Under the pieces are notes generated by a model. The model searched no databases, was not told where the DNA came from, and saw nothing but the letters and a program-made list of their open reading frames with translations. Positions 1 through 9,737 of a stretch of 64,000 bases of DNA are shown one piece after another (within the stretch, counting starts at the first letter, position 1; each line of letters opens with the position of its first letter). The stretch comes from Devosia crocina (GTDB taxonomy: Bacteria > Pseudomonadota > Alphaproteobacteria > Rhizobiales > Devosiaceae), in assembly GCF_900116545.1 (NCBI RefSeq), contig NZ_FPCK01000003.1, positions 496,001 through 560,000 on the forward strand. Direction: 5' to 3'. The position numbers and the translations under genes were made by a program.

Positions 1-635
1 ATCCGTGGGAAGCTTTCGCCGAGAAGAACCCGGTTGGCTCGACCATCGAAGGCGAAGTCAAGAACAAGACCGAATTCGGCCTGTTCATTGGCCTCGAAGG
101 CGATGTCGACGGCATGGTTCACCTGTCCGACCTCGATTGGCAGAAGTCGGGCGAAATCGCGCTCGAAGACTACAACCGCGGCGACATGGTTTCGGCCAAG
201 GTTCTCGACGTCGATGTCGAGAAGGAACGTATCTCGCTCGGCATCAAGCAGCTTGGCGCTGAAGCTCTGGCCGATACCGGTGCTTCCGATGGCACGGGCC
301 TGCGCAAGAACGCCGTGGTCACCACCGAAGTCGTCGAAGTCAACGACGGCGGCATCGAAGTGCGCATCGCCGACTCCGACGTCACGGCCTTCATCCGCCG
401 CGCCGACCTCAGCCGCGACCGCAACGACCAGCGCCCCGAGCGCTTCGCCAAGGGCGACAAGGTCGATGCACGCGTCACCCAGTACGACCGCAAGACCGGC
501 CGCATCCAGCTCTCGATCAAGGCGCTCGAAATCGCCGAAGAACGTGAAGCCGTGGCCAATTTCGGTTCGTCCGATTCGGGCGCTTCGCTCGGCGACATCC
601 TGGGCGCTGCCCTCAAGGGTCGCGACGACAAGTAA
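1..635 (+). CDS. rpsA: 30S ribosomal protein S1, 3' part
   Basis: Partial gene, open from the left edge (reading frame starts at base 3). S1 binds mRNA on the 30S subunit and helps place structured or leaderless messages. The translated part holds two S1 OB-fold repeats: one runs from the window edge through 'VDGMVHLSDLDW' and 'ISLGIKQL', and the last runs from about base 310 to 540 and ends 'GRIQLSIKAL'. The C-terminal tail ends 'LGDILGAALKGRDDK', as in rhizobial S1 proteins. The start lies outside the window. A rho-independent terminator follows 28 bases after the stop. Identification is firm from the repeated S1 motif. Confidence 0.95.
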   Translation, partial: PWEAFAEKNPVGSTIEGEVKNKTEFGLFIGLEGDVDGMVHLSDLDWQKSGEIALEDYNRGDMVSAKVLDVDVEKERISLGIKQLGAEALADTGASDGTGLRKNAVVTTEVVEVNDGGIEVRIADSDVTAFIRRADLSRDRNDQRPERFAKGDKVDARVTQYDRKTGRIQLSIKALEIAEEREAVANFGSSDSGASLGDILGAALKGRDDK

Positions 636-662
636 GCGTCACGCTTTGTTGCAATCTTTCGG

Positions 663-690
663 CCCGCGCTTCACCGCGCGGGTCGTTTTG
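663..690 (+). terminator. Rho-independent terminator of rpsA
   Basis: A perfect 7-bp GC stem (663-669 pairing with 676-682) with a 6-nt loop is followed by a T-rich tract. It sits just after the rpsA stop and before the next start. Confidence 0.8.
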
Positions 691-704
691 TTGATGGGAC
701 CAGA

Positions 705-1211
705 ATGATGCGGTTCAAGGACGTTCACTGGCGGGCCATGACCGGCTACGACGCCGAGGCAGTCTTTGCCATTGCCCAGAAGGTGCATCCCGGTTTTTTC
801 GAATCGGCCGAGGTGCTGGCGGAAAAGCACGCGCTTTATCGCAATGGCTGCTACATGCTCGAGATCGGGGAAAAGCCGGCTGGCTATGTGCTGAGCCATC
901 CCTTCCTGCGCGGATCGCTGCCGGCGCTCGACACGCTTCTCGGTGCCTTGCCCGAAAATCCCGACACATTCTACATCCACGACCTTGCCCTTCTGGGGCT
1001 GGCGCGCGGGGTCGGGGCCGCTGGCAAAATCGTTTCCGCACTCACCAAACATGCCGAGGTCATGGGCTTTCCAACCATGAGCCTTGTCGCCGTCAACGGC
1101 TCGAAGGCCTTCTGGGAAAAACAGGGTTTTGTTGTCGAGGACCATCCGGAGCTCGCCGATAAACTTGCGGGTTATGAGGACGAGGCGCGGTATATGGTGA
1201 AGCGGGTTTAG
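705..1211 (+). CDS. GNAT family N-acetyltransferase
   Basis: A 168-residue protein with the GNAT fold: an N-terminal substrate-binding half, a central strand 'FYIHDLALLGLARGVGAAGKIV' matching motif A (the acetyl-CoA pyrophosphate loop is degenerate, RGVGAAG), and a C-terminal 'AVNGSKAFWEKQGF' matching motif B. These enzymes move an acetyl group from acetyl-CoA to an amine; the substrate cannot be read from sequence. It begins with two adjacent ATGs (705 and 708), with GGGA upstream serving either one. It follows the rpsA terminator, so it probably has its own promoter. Family confident, substrate unknown. Confidence 0.8.
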   Translation: MMRFKDVHWRAMTGYDAEAVFAIAQKVHPGFFESAEVLAEKHALYRNGCYMLEIGEKPAGYVLSHPFLRGSLPALDTLLGALPENPDTFYIHDLALLGLARGVGAAGKIVSALTKHAEVMGFPTMSLVAVNGSKAFWEKQGFVVEDHPELADKLAGYEDEARYMVKRV

Positions 1212-1327
1212 CGCGTTCGTTGTCGTCCGGTGCGCCGGATGAGGGGGCGATCACAAAAGCGCCAGCGCTGTCTGGTGCTTTGGCCGGGGCGGTGTATGGT
1301 CTCGCCATTCTCGCTCAGGACTTTGCC

Positions 1328-2275
1328 GTGACCACTCCTCCGCCGACCCAAGCCCATGAGGCGCTCGCCGCTGAAACGTTTCGGCGCTCACGCGGCCGGT
1401 GGCGCTGGATCGCCTTTGCCGTTGCGGTTCTCGCGGTGCTTGCCGTCTGGGGGCGCTTTGCCGTGCCCGGCAGCACAGGGGGCGAGGTGGTGGCGCGTGT
1501 GACCCTTAACGGCACCATCACCACCAATGCGGCGCGCCAGCAATTGCTCGAGGACCTGATCGAGGACGACCGGGTCAAGGCGGTCGTGGTGGCGATCAAT
1601 TCTCCAGGCGGCACCACGGCGGGCGGGGAAGAGCTTTATGAGGTGTTGCGGCGCCTCAGCGCTGAAAAGCCCACCGTTGCCGTCATTCATGAACTCGGCG
1701 CCTCGGCGGCTTACATGACCGCGATCGGCACCGACCGGATCTTTGCCCGGCGCCTCTCGATCGTCGGCTCCATCGGGGTCCTATACCAGCATATCAATGC
1801 CGGAAAGCTGCTCGATACCATCGGCATTGACTTCGACAAGATCGCCTCGGGCCCGCTCAAGGCCGAACCCGATATCAACGAGCCGCTGGTGGGCGCACCG
1901 CGCGAATCGCTTGGGCAATTGGTGGAGGACAGTTTCGCCTGGTTCGTCGACATCGTTGCCGAACGGCGCGGCATGAGCCGGCCGGAAGCCCTGGCGCTCG
2001 CTGATGGACGCATCGTTGCCGGCCAGACCGGGCTTGACCTGGGGCTGATCGACGCGATCGGGGGCGAACACGAGGCGCGCCTCTGGCTCGAGGCGGAGCA
2101 CTCCGTTTCGCCTGATCTCGCAGCACTCGATGTGTGGCCACGCCCTGACAACAGCTTTTCCCTGATTGGTCAATTGATCGGAGGAGCGACCCGTTCTGCC
2201 CTTGGCCTCCCCACGGAAGGTCCTGTGATGCTTGACGGTTTGGTTTCGCTTTGGCAGGTTGAGCACCACCCGTAA
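1328..2275 (+). CDS. sppA: Signal peptide peptidase SppA (S49 family, short type)
   Basis: Membrane-anchored serine protease that degrades cleaved signal peptides. The GTG at 1328 is chosen because AGGA lies 8 bases upstream; a longer reading from a TTG at 1220 has no ribosome site and adds unlikely sequence. The product is 315 residues: one transmembrane segment near residues 27-43, then the S49 protease domain. The Ser-Lys dyad is visible as Ser126 (in GASAAY) and Lys178 (in SGPLKAEP). The 52-residue spacing equals that of Bacillus SppA (Ser147-Lys199). It lacks the duplicated N-terminal domain of E. coli SppA, as expected for the short form. ihfB follows on the same strand, 49 bases after the stop. 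Confidence 0.92.
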   Translation: MTTPPPTQAHEALAAETFRRSRGRWRWIAFAVAVLAVLAVWGRFAVPGSTGGEVVARVTLNGTITTNAARQQLLEDLIEDDRVKAVVVAINSPGGTTAGGEELYEVLRRLSAEKPTVAVIHELGASAAYMTAIGTDRIFARRLSIVGSIGVLYQHINAGKLLDTIGIDFDKIASGPLKAEPDINEPLVGAPRESLGQLVEDSFAWFVDIVAERRGMSRPEALALADGRIVAGQTGLDLGLIDAIGGEHEARLWLEAEHSVSPDLAALDVWPRPDNSFSLIGQLIGGATRSALGLPTEGPVMLDGLVSLWQVEHHP

Positions 2276-2324
2276 GGGCACTCTGCCCCTTCGGATTTGG
2301 CGTTTTGGAGACCGGAGCCTTTTC

Positions 2325-2606
2325 ATGATCAAGTCTGAACTTGTCGAGAAGCTCGCCGCAGAAAACCCCCATCTCTTCCAGCGTGACATTGAAAACATCG
2401 TCAATGCCATCCTCGACCAGATCGGCGACGCCATGGCGCGGGGGGATCGGGTCGAACTGCGTGGTTTTGGCGCTTTTTCGGTCAAGAATCGGCCCGCGCG
2501 CGTCGGACGCAACCCGCGCACGGGCGAACAGGTTGATGTCGAGGAAAAGTACGTGCCCCAATTCAAGGCGGGCAAGGAGATCCGTGAGCGGCTGAACCGG
2601 GAATAG
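2325..2606 (+). CDS. ihfB: Integration host factor subunit beta
   Basis: A 93-residue DNA-bending protein of the HU/IHF family that pairs with IHF-alpha and bends DNA sharply at specific sites. The family signature is plain: '[17 protein letters not shown]' followed by the beta-arm '[17 protein letters not shown]', including the tip proline that intercalates into DNA. ATG at 2325 gives the normal length and has a GGAG run upstream. The order sppA-ihfB-lapA-trpF is typical of Rhizobiales, where rpsA also lies upstream. Confidence 0.95.
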   Translation: MIKSELVEKLAAENPHLFQRDIENIVNAILDQIGDAMARGDRVELRGFGAFSVKNRPARVGRNPRTGEQVDVEEKYVPQFKAGKEIRERLNRE

Positions 2607-2642
2607 GCCCGGCGCGTCGCTCCCGACCAAATCGGAACAGGT

Positions 2643-3005
2643 ATGGCCAAGAAAATTGTGGGTTGGTTGGTTCTGTTGCCGCTTTGCGCGGTGCTGATCG
2701 CCTTTGCCCTTGCCAACCGGCATCTGGTGGCCGTCAACATCAATCCTTTCGGCAGTCCCGCTTCCGCCGATGCGGCCGGTTACGGCATTCCGCTATTCGT
2801 CGTGCTTTACATCGTGCTCCTTGTCGGGGTTCTGCTGGGCGGCACCGCCACCTGGTTTGCCCAAGGCCAGCATCGCAAGCGCGAACGCCAGTGGCGCCGC
2901 GAAGCACAGGCCCTCAATCAGGAACTGGAGGCGCAGCGCCGCCGCCAGGGCCAGAGCGAGAAGGCCGGCCTCTCCGAAGTCGACGAATTGCTCGACCTGC
3001 GCTAA
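2643..3005 (+). CDS. LapA-domain (DUF1049) inner-membrane protein
   Basis: A 120-residue protein with two transmembrane helices (about residues 5-23 and 44-66) joined by a short periplasmic loop, followed by a basic, coiled-coil-prone cytoplasmic tail rich in Arg, Gln and Glu. This matches the LapA domain (DUF1049), linked in E. coli to assembly of lipopolysaccharide-regulating complexes. In alphaproteobacteria it is often found between ihfB and trpF, as here. The exact role in this organism is inferred from the family. Confidence 0.8.
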   Translation: MAKKIVGWLVLLPLCAVLIAFALANRHLVAVNINPFGSPASADAAGYGIPLFVVLYIVLLVGVLLGGTATWFAQGQHRKRERQWRREAQALNQELEAQRRRQGQSEKAGLSEVDELLDLR

Positions 3006-3059
3006 GATCTGACGAGGCGCCGCTCTCCACTCCGAACCACCGAGTTTCCGACCACGACG

Positions 3060-3707
3060 ATGGCCGACCCCCTGATCATCAAAATCTGCGGCATCAAGAC
3101 GCCCGAGCTTCTTGACGCCACTATCGCAGCCGGCGCCGACATGGTCGGCTTCATGCATTTCCCGCGCTCCCCACGCCATGTCGACATCGAGCCGCTCGCT
3201 GAGCTTATTTCGGCTTGCCGGGGGCGCATCGAGAGCTGCGTGGTCCTGGTGAACCCGGACAATAGCTGCGTGGCCGAAGTGGCAGCTCTCGGTCCCGACT
3301 GGATTCAGCTCCATGGCCCCGAATCCCCGCATCGCGTCGAAGCAATCCGTGCCGAAGCCGGCGTCGAGATCATGAAGGCCCTGCCGATCGGTTCGGCTGA
3401 AGATGTGGCAGAGGTTGCATCCTATGCCGCAATAGCAGATCGCGTCCTCCTCGATGCCAAGCCCCCCAAGGGCGCGGACCGCCCTGGTGGTCTGGGCGAC
3501 AGCTTCGATTGGGGGCTGCTCCAAGGTCTTGATCCGGAAACAGCGTTCATGCTCTCGGGCGGGCTCAATCCGGACAATGTCGCCGAGGCCATCCGCCGCG
3601 TCCGCCCCATGGGCATCGATGTGTCCTCGGGGGTCGAACGCGCGCCGGGCGAAAAGGACAAGCGCCTGATCGAGGCCTTTATCCGCAATGCCCGCATGGC
3701 CGGATAA
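3060..3707 (+). CDS. trpF: Phosphoribosylanthranilate isomerase
   Basis: Third step of tryptophan synthesis: converts N-(5'-phosphoribosyl)anthranilate to CdRP. A 215-residue (beta/alpha)8 barrel. The catalytic cysteine is Cys10 in 'IKICGIKTPE' and the general acid is Asp132 in 'VLLDAK'. The phosphate-binding ends are visible as 'LSGGLNPDNV' and 'GIDVSSGVE'. The ribosome site is weak. trpB and trpA follow on the same strand, so the three genes probably form one operon, as in other alphaproteobacteria where trpFBA is separate from trpE and trpDC. Confidence 0.96.
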   Translation: MADPLIIKICGIKTPELLDATIAAGADMVGFMHFPRSPRHVDIEPLAELISACRGRIESCVVLVNPDNSCVAEVAALGPDWIQLHGPESPHRVEAIRAEAGVEIMKALPIGSAEDVAEVASYAAIADRVLLDAKPPKGADRPGGLGDSFDWGLLQGLDPETAFMLSGGLNPDNVAEAIRRVRPMGIDVSSGVERAPGEKDKRLIEAFIRNARMAG

Positions 3708-3792
3708 TCATTGCCATCGTCCGCTCTGCCGGACTATGGAAACGCCAGCCGCAACCTGAAGTCTGCCCCCGGCTTCGTGGGAGGAAATCCGC

Positions 3793-5013
3793 TTGAGCAC
3801 GCCAAACACCAATTCCCTGCGCAATGGCCCGGACGAGCATGGCCGGTTCGGCCTTTATGGCGGCCGGTTCGTCGCCGAAACGCTGATGCCGCTGATCCTG
3901 GATCTCGAGCGGGAATATCGCGCCGCCAAGACTGACCCGGTCTATCAGGCCGAACTCAAGGACTTGGCAACCCACTATACCGGACGCCCGAGCCCGCTTT
4001 ATTTTGCCGAACGGCTGACCCGGCACCTGGGCGGAGCCAAGGTCTGGTTCAAGCGCGAAGAGCTCAACCATACCGGCTCGCACAAGATCAACAATTGCCT
4101 GGGCCAGATACTTCTCGCCAAGCGCATGGGCAAGACGCGCGTCATCGCCGAAACCGGCGCCGGCCAGCATGGCGTGGCAACGGCCACGGTCTGCGCCAAG
4201 TTCGACCTGCCTTGCACAATCTTCATGGGCGCGACCGACGTCGAGCGGCAGATGCCCAACGTCCTGCGCATGAAGATGCTGGGCGCCGAAGTCCGCCCCG
4301 TTACGGCGGGAGCCGGCACGCTCAAGGACGCGATGAACGAGGCGCTGCGCGATTGGGTCACCAATGTGGACACGACCTACTATCTGATCGGCACCGCGGC
4401 AGGCCCCCACCCCTATCCTGAAATGGTGCGCGATTTTCAGTCCGTCATCGGCACCGAACTCAAGGAGCAGTTTCGCGCCATCGAGGGCAAGCTGCCCGAG
4501 GCGGTGGTTGCCTGTGTGGGCGGGGGATCGAATGCCATCGGCACCTTCCATGCCTTTCTCGATGATCCCGATGTCGCCATTTACGGCGCCGAGGCTGGCG
4601 GCCACGGCATCGAGGTCGACAATGGCCACGCTGCCTCGATGACCGGCGGCCGTCCCGGCGTGCTTCACGGCAACCGGACTTATCTCCTGCAGGATGCCGA
4701 CGGACAGATTCTCGAGGGCCACTCCATTTCGGCCGGGCTCGACTATCCCGGCGTCGGACCGGAACACTCCTTTCTTCACGACACCAAGCGCGTCACCTAT
4801 GTGCCGATTACCGATCAGGAGGCGCTGGAAGCTTTCCAGCTCTGCACCCGCATGGAGGGGATCATCCCCGCGCTCGAATCCGCCCATGGCCTTGCGCAGG
4901 TGATCAAGCTTGCGCCCACCATGGCGGGTGACCAGTCGGTGGTGCTGTGCCTTTCCGGCCGCGGCGACAAGGACGTTGAAAGCGTCGGCAAATATCTGGG
5001 GCTTCTCACCTGA
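3793..5013 (+). CDS. trpB: Tryptophan synthase beta chain
   Basis: PLP enzyme that condenses indole with serine to make tryptophan; works as an alpha2-beta2 complex with TrpA. 406 residues. Lys98 in 'HTGSHKIN' forms the Schiff base with PLP, and 'GGGSNAIG' is the phosphate-binding loop. Translation starts at TTG (3793); the start is fixed by GGGAGGA eight bases upstream and by the family's normal N-terminus ([15 protein letters not shown]). The stop overlaps the trpA start by one base (TGATG), so the two are translationally coupled. Confidence 0.97.
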   Translation: MSTPNTNSLRNGPDEHGRFGLYGGRFVAETLMPLILDLEREYRAAKTDPVYQAELKDLATHYTGRPSPLYFAERLTRHLGGAKVWFKREELNHTGSHKINNCLGQILLAKRMGKTRVIAETGAGQHGVATATVCAKFDLPCTIFMGATDVERQMPNVLRMKMLGAEVRPVTAGAGTLKDAMNEALRDWVTNVDTTYYLIGTAAGPHPYPEMVRDFQSVIGTELKEQFRAIEGKLPEAVVACVGGGSNAIGTFHAFLDDPDVAIYGAEAGGHGIEVDNGHAASMTGGRPGVLHGNRTYLLQDADGQILEGHSISAGLDYPGVGPEHSFLHDTKRVTYVPITDQEALEAFQLCTRMEGIIPALESAHGLAQVIKLAPTMAGDQSVVLCLSGRGDKDVESVGKYLGLLT

Positions 5014-5837
5014 TGACATCGCGTATCGACCGCCGTTTTGCCGAAACCAAGGCTGCCGGACGTCCGGCGCTCGTGACCTACGTCATGGGCGGCGATCCGG
5101 ATCTTGCCACCAGCCAGGCGATCTTGGAGGCGCTGCCGCAGGCCGGTGCCGACATTATCGAACTGGGCCTGCCCTTTTCCGACCCGATGGCCGATGGCGT
5201 CGTCATCCAGCTCGGAGCGCAACGTGCGCTGGCGCAGGGCCAGACGCTGCTCGGCGTGCTCGGCATGGTGGAAGATTTCCGCCGCAAGGACGAGACGACG
5301 CCGATTGTCCTCATGGGCTACTACAACCCCATCTACATCTTTGGCGTCGAACGGTTTATCGAGGCGGCCGTCAGCGCCGGCGTCGATGGGCTGATCATCG
5401 TCGACCTGCCGGCCGAGGAAGACGACGAACTCTGCATCCCGGCGCTTGAAGCCGGGCTCAATTTCATTCGCCTCACCACCCCGACCACCGACGACAAGCG
5501 CCTGCCCACCGTGCTCAAGAACACCTCGGGCTTCGTTTATTACGTGTCGATGACCGGCGTGACCGGCGCGGCCATCAAGTCGCGCGGCGCCGTGGGCGAA
5601 GCGGTTGATCGCATCAAGTCCCACACCGACCTTCCGGTTGCCGTCGGCTTCGGCATCAAGACCGCCGAGGACGCCGCCGATATCGGCCGCCATGCCGATG
5701 GCATTGTGGTCGGCACGGTGCTGGTCGATGCAATCGCCAACTCGCTTGAGGATGGCAAAGCAACGGATCGGACCGTTGCCGCGGTGCGTGAACTGGTGGC
5801 GGACCTTGCAGGTGGCGTGAAGCGGGCGCGATCCTGA
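5013..5837 (+). CDS. trpA: Tryptophan synthase alpha chain
   Basis: Cleaves indole-3-glycerol phosphate to indole and glyceraldehyde 3-phosphate and channels indole to TrpB. 274 residues, TIM barrel. The catalytic acids are Glu50 and Asp61 in '[14 protein letters not shown]', with the same 11-residue spacing as Glu49/Asp60 of the Salmonella enzyme. ATG at 5013 overlaps the trpB stop by one base. It is the last gene of the trpFBA operon; about 200 non-coding bases separate it from accD. Confidence 0.97.
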   Translation: MTSRIDRRFAETKAAGRPALVTYVMGGDPDLATSQAILEALPQAGADIIELGLPFSDPMADGVVIQLGAQRALAQGQTLLGVLGMVEDFRRKDETTPIVLMGYYNPIYIFGVERFIEAAVSAGVDGLIIVDLPAEEDDELCIPALEAGLNFIRLTTPTTDDKRLPTVLKNTSGFVYYVSMTGVTGAAIKSRGAVGEAVDRIKSHTDLPVAVGFGIKTAEDAADIGRHADGIVVGTVLVDAIANSLEDGKATDRTVAAVRELVADLAGGVKRARS

Positions 5838-6038
5838 AATCATCAACCGCCGTGATTGCCCGGTTTGACCAAGCAATCCATCTGGCGGAGCCATGGACCA
5901 CCCGGACAGGCCAGGTGGTGACGGTGGCGAGGGGCTGTGAATTGCTGTCTGGCATCTTTGCCCACCTGCCATCACCCTGATAACATTTGCCACAATTGAC
6001 ACTTAGGTGAGCCAGAACTCACCGCGAAAGGCCGCGCC

Positions 6039-7013
6039 ATGAACTGGATCGACAATTTCGTCCGCCCCAAAATCCGCTCGTTCCTCACCAACAAGCGCGA
6101 CACGCCGGAAAATCTCTGGGTGAAAGACCCGGAATCGGGCGAGATGGTGTTTTATCGCGATCTCGAGGCCAATCAGTGGGTCGTGCCCAATTCGGGCTAC
6201 CACATGAAGATCAAGCCGGCCGACCGGCTCAAGACGTTTTTCGACGACGGTGCCTATGATCTGGTGCCCGTATCCTCCGTCCCGCTCGATCCCCTGAAAT
6301 TCCGCGACCAGAAGCGTTATACCGACCGGCTCAAGGAAAACCGCGCCAAGACCGGTTTTGAAGACAGCGTCATCGTGGCGACCGGCAAGCTTTATCAGCG
6401 CGACGTCACCGTTGCCGTGCAGGATTTCGATTTCATGGGCGGCTCGCTCGGCATGGCTGCCGGCCAGGGCATCATCACCGGGCTCGAAACCGCGGTAGAG
6501 CGCAAGACGCCCTTCGTGCTCTTTGTCGCCTCGGGCGGCGCGCGCATGCAGGAAGGCATTTTGAGCCTGATGCAGATGGCGCGCACGACCGTTGCCGTCC
6601 TGCGCCTGCGCGAAGCGGGCCTGCCGTTCTTCGTCGTCCTCACCAATCCCACGACCGGTGGGGTCACTGCATCTTACGCCATGATCGGCGATGTCCATAT
6701 TGCCGAGCCCGGTGCCCTGATCGGCTTTGCCGGGCAGCGCGTCATCGAGCAGACCATCCGCGAAAAGCTGCCCAAGGGTTTTCAGCGCTCGGAATATCTT
6801 TATTCCCACGGCATGGTGGACATGGTGGTCCATCGCCACAACCTGCGCTCGACCATCGGCTCGCTCGCGAGCATTCTCACCCGCGCCCCTGCCAATGACG
6901 AATTGGCCGGCACGGCCAGCAAGGCGATCGCTGCTCAGGCAAGCCTTCGCGATGCGGCCGTGGCTGCCGAAGGCGATGACGATATCCTGCCGCCTGCCGC
7001 ACACGCCGAATAG
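6039..7013 (+). CDS. accD: Acetyl-CoA carboxylase carboxyltransferase subunit beta
   Basis: With AccA it transfers the carboxyl group from carboxybiotin to acetyl-CoA, the first step of fatty-acid synthesis. 324 residues with the crotonase-like carboxyltransferase core: '[12 protein letters not shown]', '[10 protein letters not shown]', '[12 protein letters not shown]' and '[15 protein letters not shown]'. In E. coli the N-terminus holds a four-cysteine zinc ribbon. Here the equivalent stretch (residues about 25-60, [13 protein letters not shown]...VVPNSGYHM) contains no cysteine at all. TTGACA at 5996 may be a -35 element. folC, the usual downstream neighbour in alphaproteobacteria, is absent. 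Confidence 0.96.
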   Translation: MNWIDNFVRPKIRSFLTNKRDTPENLWVKDPESGEMVFYRDLEANQWVVPNSGYHMKIKPADRLKTFFDDGAYDLVPVSSVPLDPLKFRDQKRYTDRLKENRAKTGFEDSVIVATGKLYQRDVTVAVQDFDFMGGSLGMAAGQGIITGLETAVERKTPFVLFVASGGARMQEGILSLMQMARTTVAVLRLREAGLPFFVVLTNPTTGGVTASYAMIGDVHIAEPGALIGFAGQRVIEQTIREKLPKGFQRSEYLYSHGMVDMVVHRHNLRSTIGSLASILTRAPANDELAGTASKAIAAQASLRDAAVAAEGDDDILPPAAHAE

Positions 7014-7105
7014 GCTCTTTACGGGCACTTAACAGCGCGCCTGCTAATTTCCCCCAGTTGCGCTCCGTCGGACCCCGGCGGAGTTCGGATTCTGGGAGGA
7101 ATCGC

Positions 7106-9577
7106 ATGCGCAAACTCACCTTGCCCATCGCGCGCAAACTGCCGCTGGCGCTGCTTGCGTCAGCGCTGCTGGTCAGCGCCGGTGTGGGCCTCGGCAGCTA
7201 CATGATCGGTTCGCAGGCGCTGCGGGCGTCTGCCGAAAACACCCTGGCGACCCTTGCCTCCGAGCGGGCCCGGCAGGTCGCCTCCTTTGTCGAGGGCGTC
7301 GAGGACGATCTGGTCGCCACGTCCCGATCCGCCGATACCCAGCAGGCCCTGCGCGATTTCGCCGGCGCCTGGCTGCAGTTCAAGGTCGATCCGACCGCCG
7401 AAGTGCGCAAGCTCTATGTCGAGGGCAACCCCGACAAGTCCGATCTGTCCGCGCTCGATACGCTTGGTACGACCGGCGCCTATGACGTCACCCATACCCG
7501 CTTCCAGCCCGGCTTCAGGGACAAGGTGGTCTCGCGCGGCTATCGCGACTTCTACCTGTTGGATCTCAAGGGCGTGGTGGTTTATTCGTTGCGCAAGGGC
7601 GATGAATTCGGCACAAGCCTTGCCGAAGGTAGTCCTCTCGCATCGACCGGGCTTGGACGCGTGTTCAACGAGGCCGTGGCGATCGAGAACGACGCCGATA
7701 TCGCCTTCGCCGACTTTGCCCCCTATGCCCCGGCCTCCGGCCTGCCTGCGAGCTTTTTCGCCAAGCCCGTGTTCAATGCGCAGGGCCGCAAGATCGGCGT
7801 CGTGGCCTTCCAGCTGCCGAGCGAAACGCTCGACCGCGTCGTTGGTGACCGCACGGGCCTTGGGGAGACCGGTGAGGTGATCGTCGTCGGAGCCGATGGC
7901 CTCCTGCGCACCGATTCGATCTTCACACCACAAAACGATGCACTGGCGACCGGTTTTGCCGGCCAGGTGCTTGAGGCGGCAGTGGGCGGCGCGCACACGA
8001 TCGGGGAAACCGGCGATTATCGTGCCATCCCCATGCTGGTCGCCGGCGCGCCCATTACGACGCGCGATGCGCCCTGGGCTGCGGTCGCGGTCATGGGGCG
8101 CGACGAGGTCCTCGCGCCCATTGCCGACATGCGCAACATGATGCTCGCCATCGGCACGGCGCTCCTCGCCGTCGTCGCGGTACTGAGCCTGCTCTTTTCG
8201 CGCTCGATCACGCGGCCGATCACCCGTCTCACCGGCACTATGGATTCGGTAGCATCGGGCAATTTCGATGCCGAAGTGCCGGGCACTGCCCGGGGCGACG
8301 AATTGGGAGCCATGGCCCGTGCCGTGCAAGTGTTCCGCGAAAACGGCCGCCGGATCAGTCAGATGACGGAAGCCGAAGCCGATCGCGCGCTGCGCAACCA
8401 GGCCGAGCGCGCCGATATGATGACCACCCTGCAACGCGCCTTCGGCGATGTTGTCGAAGCGGCTGTGGCAGGCGATTTCAGCCGCCGGGTCGATGCGCGC
8501 TTCCCCGATGCCGAACTCAATAGCCTTGCTCATTCGGTCAACCAACTCGTTGACACCGTCGATCGGGGCCTCAGCGAAACCGGCTCGGTGCTCTCCGCTC
8601 TCGCCGAAACCGATCTCACCCAGCGCGTCGGCGGCGACTATCAGGGGGCCTTTGCCCGTCTCAAGGACGATACCAACGCCGTGGCCGAACGCCTCGGGGA
8701 CATAGTGGGGCAACTGCGTTCCACCTCGGGTGCGCTCAAGCGCGCCACGGGGGAAATCCTTTCAGGCGCCAACGATCTGTCCGAGCGCACCACCCGTCAG
8801 GCCGCGACCATCGAAGAAACCTCGGCCACCATGGAACAACTGGCCCAAACCGTGCTCGACAACGCAACGCGCGCCGAAGCGGCCCGGGAAAAAGCCCGCC
8901 ACGTCTCCCAGGCCGCCGAAGACGGTGGGGTGGTGATGAACGAGGCCAACCAGGCTATGGGCCGCATCACCTCGTCCTCAGCCAAGATCTCCAACATCAT
9001 CGGCCTGATCGACGACATCGCCTTCCAGACCAACCTCCTTGCGCTCAACGCATCGGTGGAGGCGGCGCGCGCCGGCGAAGCCGGCAAGGGTTTTGCCGTG
9101 GTGGCCGTCGAAGTGCGCCGCCTCGCGCAGTCGGCCGCTAGCGCCTCTGCCGAGGTCAAGGCGCTGATCGAGCAGTCCGCAAGCGAAGTCAAGGGCGGCA
9201 CGCGCCTTGTGGGGGCGGCGGCGGATAAGCTGGCCGGCATGCTCGATGCGATCCGCGAAAATACCGGCGACCTTGAATCCATCGCCCAGGGCAGTCGCAG
9301 CCAGGCCTCGGCCATCGAGGAGCTGACCGTGGCCGTCCGGCAAATGGACGAGATGACCCAGCACAATGCTGCGCTCGTTGAACAAACCAATGCCGCCATC
9401 GAACAGACCGAAGGTCAGGCCAGCCAGCTCGATTCCATTGTGGAGCAGTTTACGGTTGCCACCGCTCCGGTGCCCGCCCTCAAGGCGCCGAGTGAAAATC
9501 CGCGCTCCGCCCCAAGGGCGCTTCGCCGCAGCGTTACCAATGCCGCGGAAAAGCTGGACGACTGGTCCGAGTTTTAG
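7106..9577 (+). CDS. Methyl-accepting chemotaxis protein
   Basis: Transmembrane chemoreceptor, 823 residues. The ATG at 7106 follows a strong GGGAGGA. The first transmembrane helix is at about 11-32, then a periplasmic Cache-like sensor of about 310 residues, a second helix at about 345-365, a HAMP domain ([19 protein letters not shown]), a second HAMP-like helical stretch ([18 protein letters not shown] region), and the kinase-control hairpin tip near residues 630-675 ([24 protein letters not shown]). The extreme C-terminus 'DDWSEF' fits the xWxxF pentapeptide that tethers the CheR methyltransferase. No che genes are nearby, so it must work with a cluster elsewhere. The ligand is unknown. 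Confidence 0.93.
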   Translation: MRKLTLPIARKLPLALLASALLVSAGVGLGSYMIGSQALRASAENTLATLASERARQVASFVEGVEDDLVATSRSADTQQALRDFAGAWLQFKVDPTAEVRKLYVEGNPDKSDLSALDTLGTTGAYDVTHTRFQPGFRDKVVSRGYRDFYLLDLKGVVVYSLRKGDEFGTSLAEGSPLASTGLGRVFNEAVAIENDADIAFADFAPYAPASGLPASFFAKPVFNAQGRKIGVVAFQLPSETLDRVVGDRTGLGETGEVIVVGADGLLRTDSIFTPQNDALATGFAGQVLEAAVGGAHTIGETGDYRAIPMLVAGAPITTRDAPWAAVAVMGRDEVLAPIADMRNMMLAIGTALLAVVAVLSLLFSRSITRPITRLTGTMDSVASGNFDAEVPGTARGDELGAMARAVQVFRENGRRISQMTEAEADRALRNQAERADMMTTLQRAFGDVVEAAVAGDFSRRVDARFPDAELNSLAHSVNQLVDTVDRGLSETGSVLSALAETDLTQRVGGDYQGAFARLKDDTNAVAERLGDIVGQLRSTSGALKRATGEILSGANDLSERTTRQAATIEETSATMEQLAQTVLDNATRAEAAREKARHVSQAAEDGGVVMNEANQAMGRITSSSAKISNIIGLIDDIAFQTNLLALNASVEAARAGEAGKGFAVVAVEVRRLAQSAASASAEVKALIEQSASEVKGGTRLVGAAADKLAGMLDAIRENTGDLESIAQGSRSQASAIEELTVAVRQMDEMTQHNAALVEQTNAAIEQTEGQASQLDSIVEQFTVATAPVPALKAPSENPRSAPRALRRSVTNAAEKLDDWSEF

Positions 9578-9592
9578 TTCTCGGCCAGAGCA

Positions 9593-9631
9593 CCCCCCTG
9601 TCTCTCCCTTCCCCAAGGCAGGACAGGGGGG
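9593..9631. repeat. Intergenic palindrome (REP-like)
   Basis: Ten-bp perfect arms (9593-9602 and 9622-9631) around a 19-nt loop, between the chemoreceptor and pncB. It resembles the CTCTCCC/GGGAGAG-type palindromes found between other genes in this window, though its arms are different. Confidence 0.6.
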
Positions 9632-9737
9632 AGGGACACCTGCGGCGCGAAGCAAAGCGAACTGGACGCTCGCGCCTTGCCGCGGCTTTCCAACATCTGT
9701 TGGCGCGCGCTACAAGGGCGGGCGGAAAGGGAACAGA

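Noticed and set aside
9366..9737. N-terminal extension of pncB
   Set aside because: It overlaps the chemoreceptor coding sequence. The ATG at 9738 gives the normal family start with a ribosome site.
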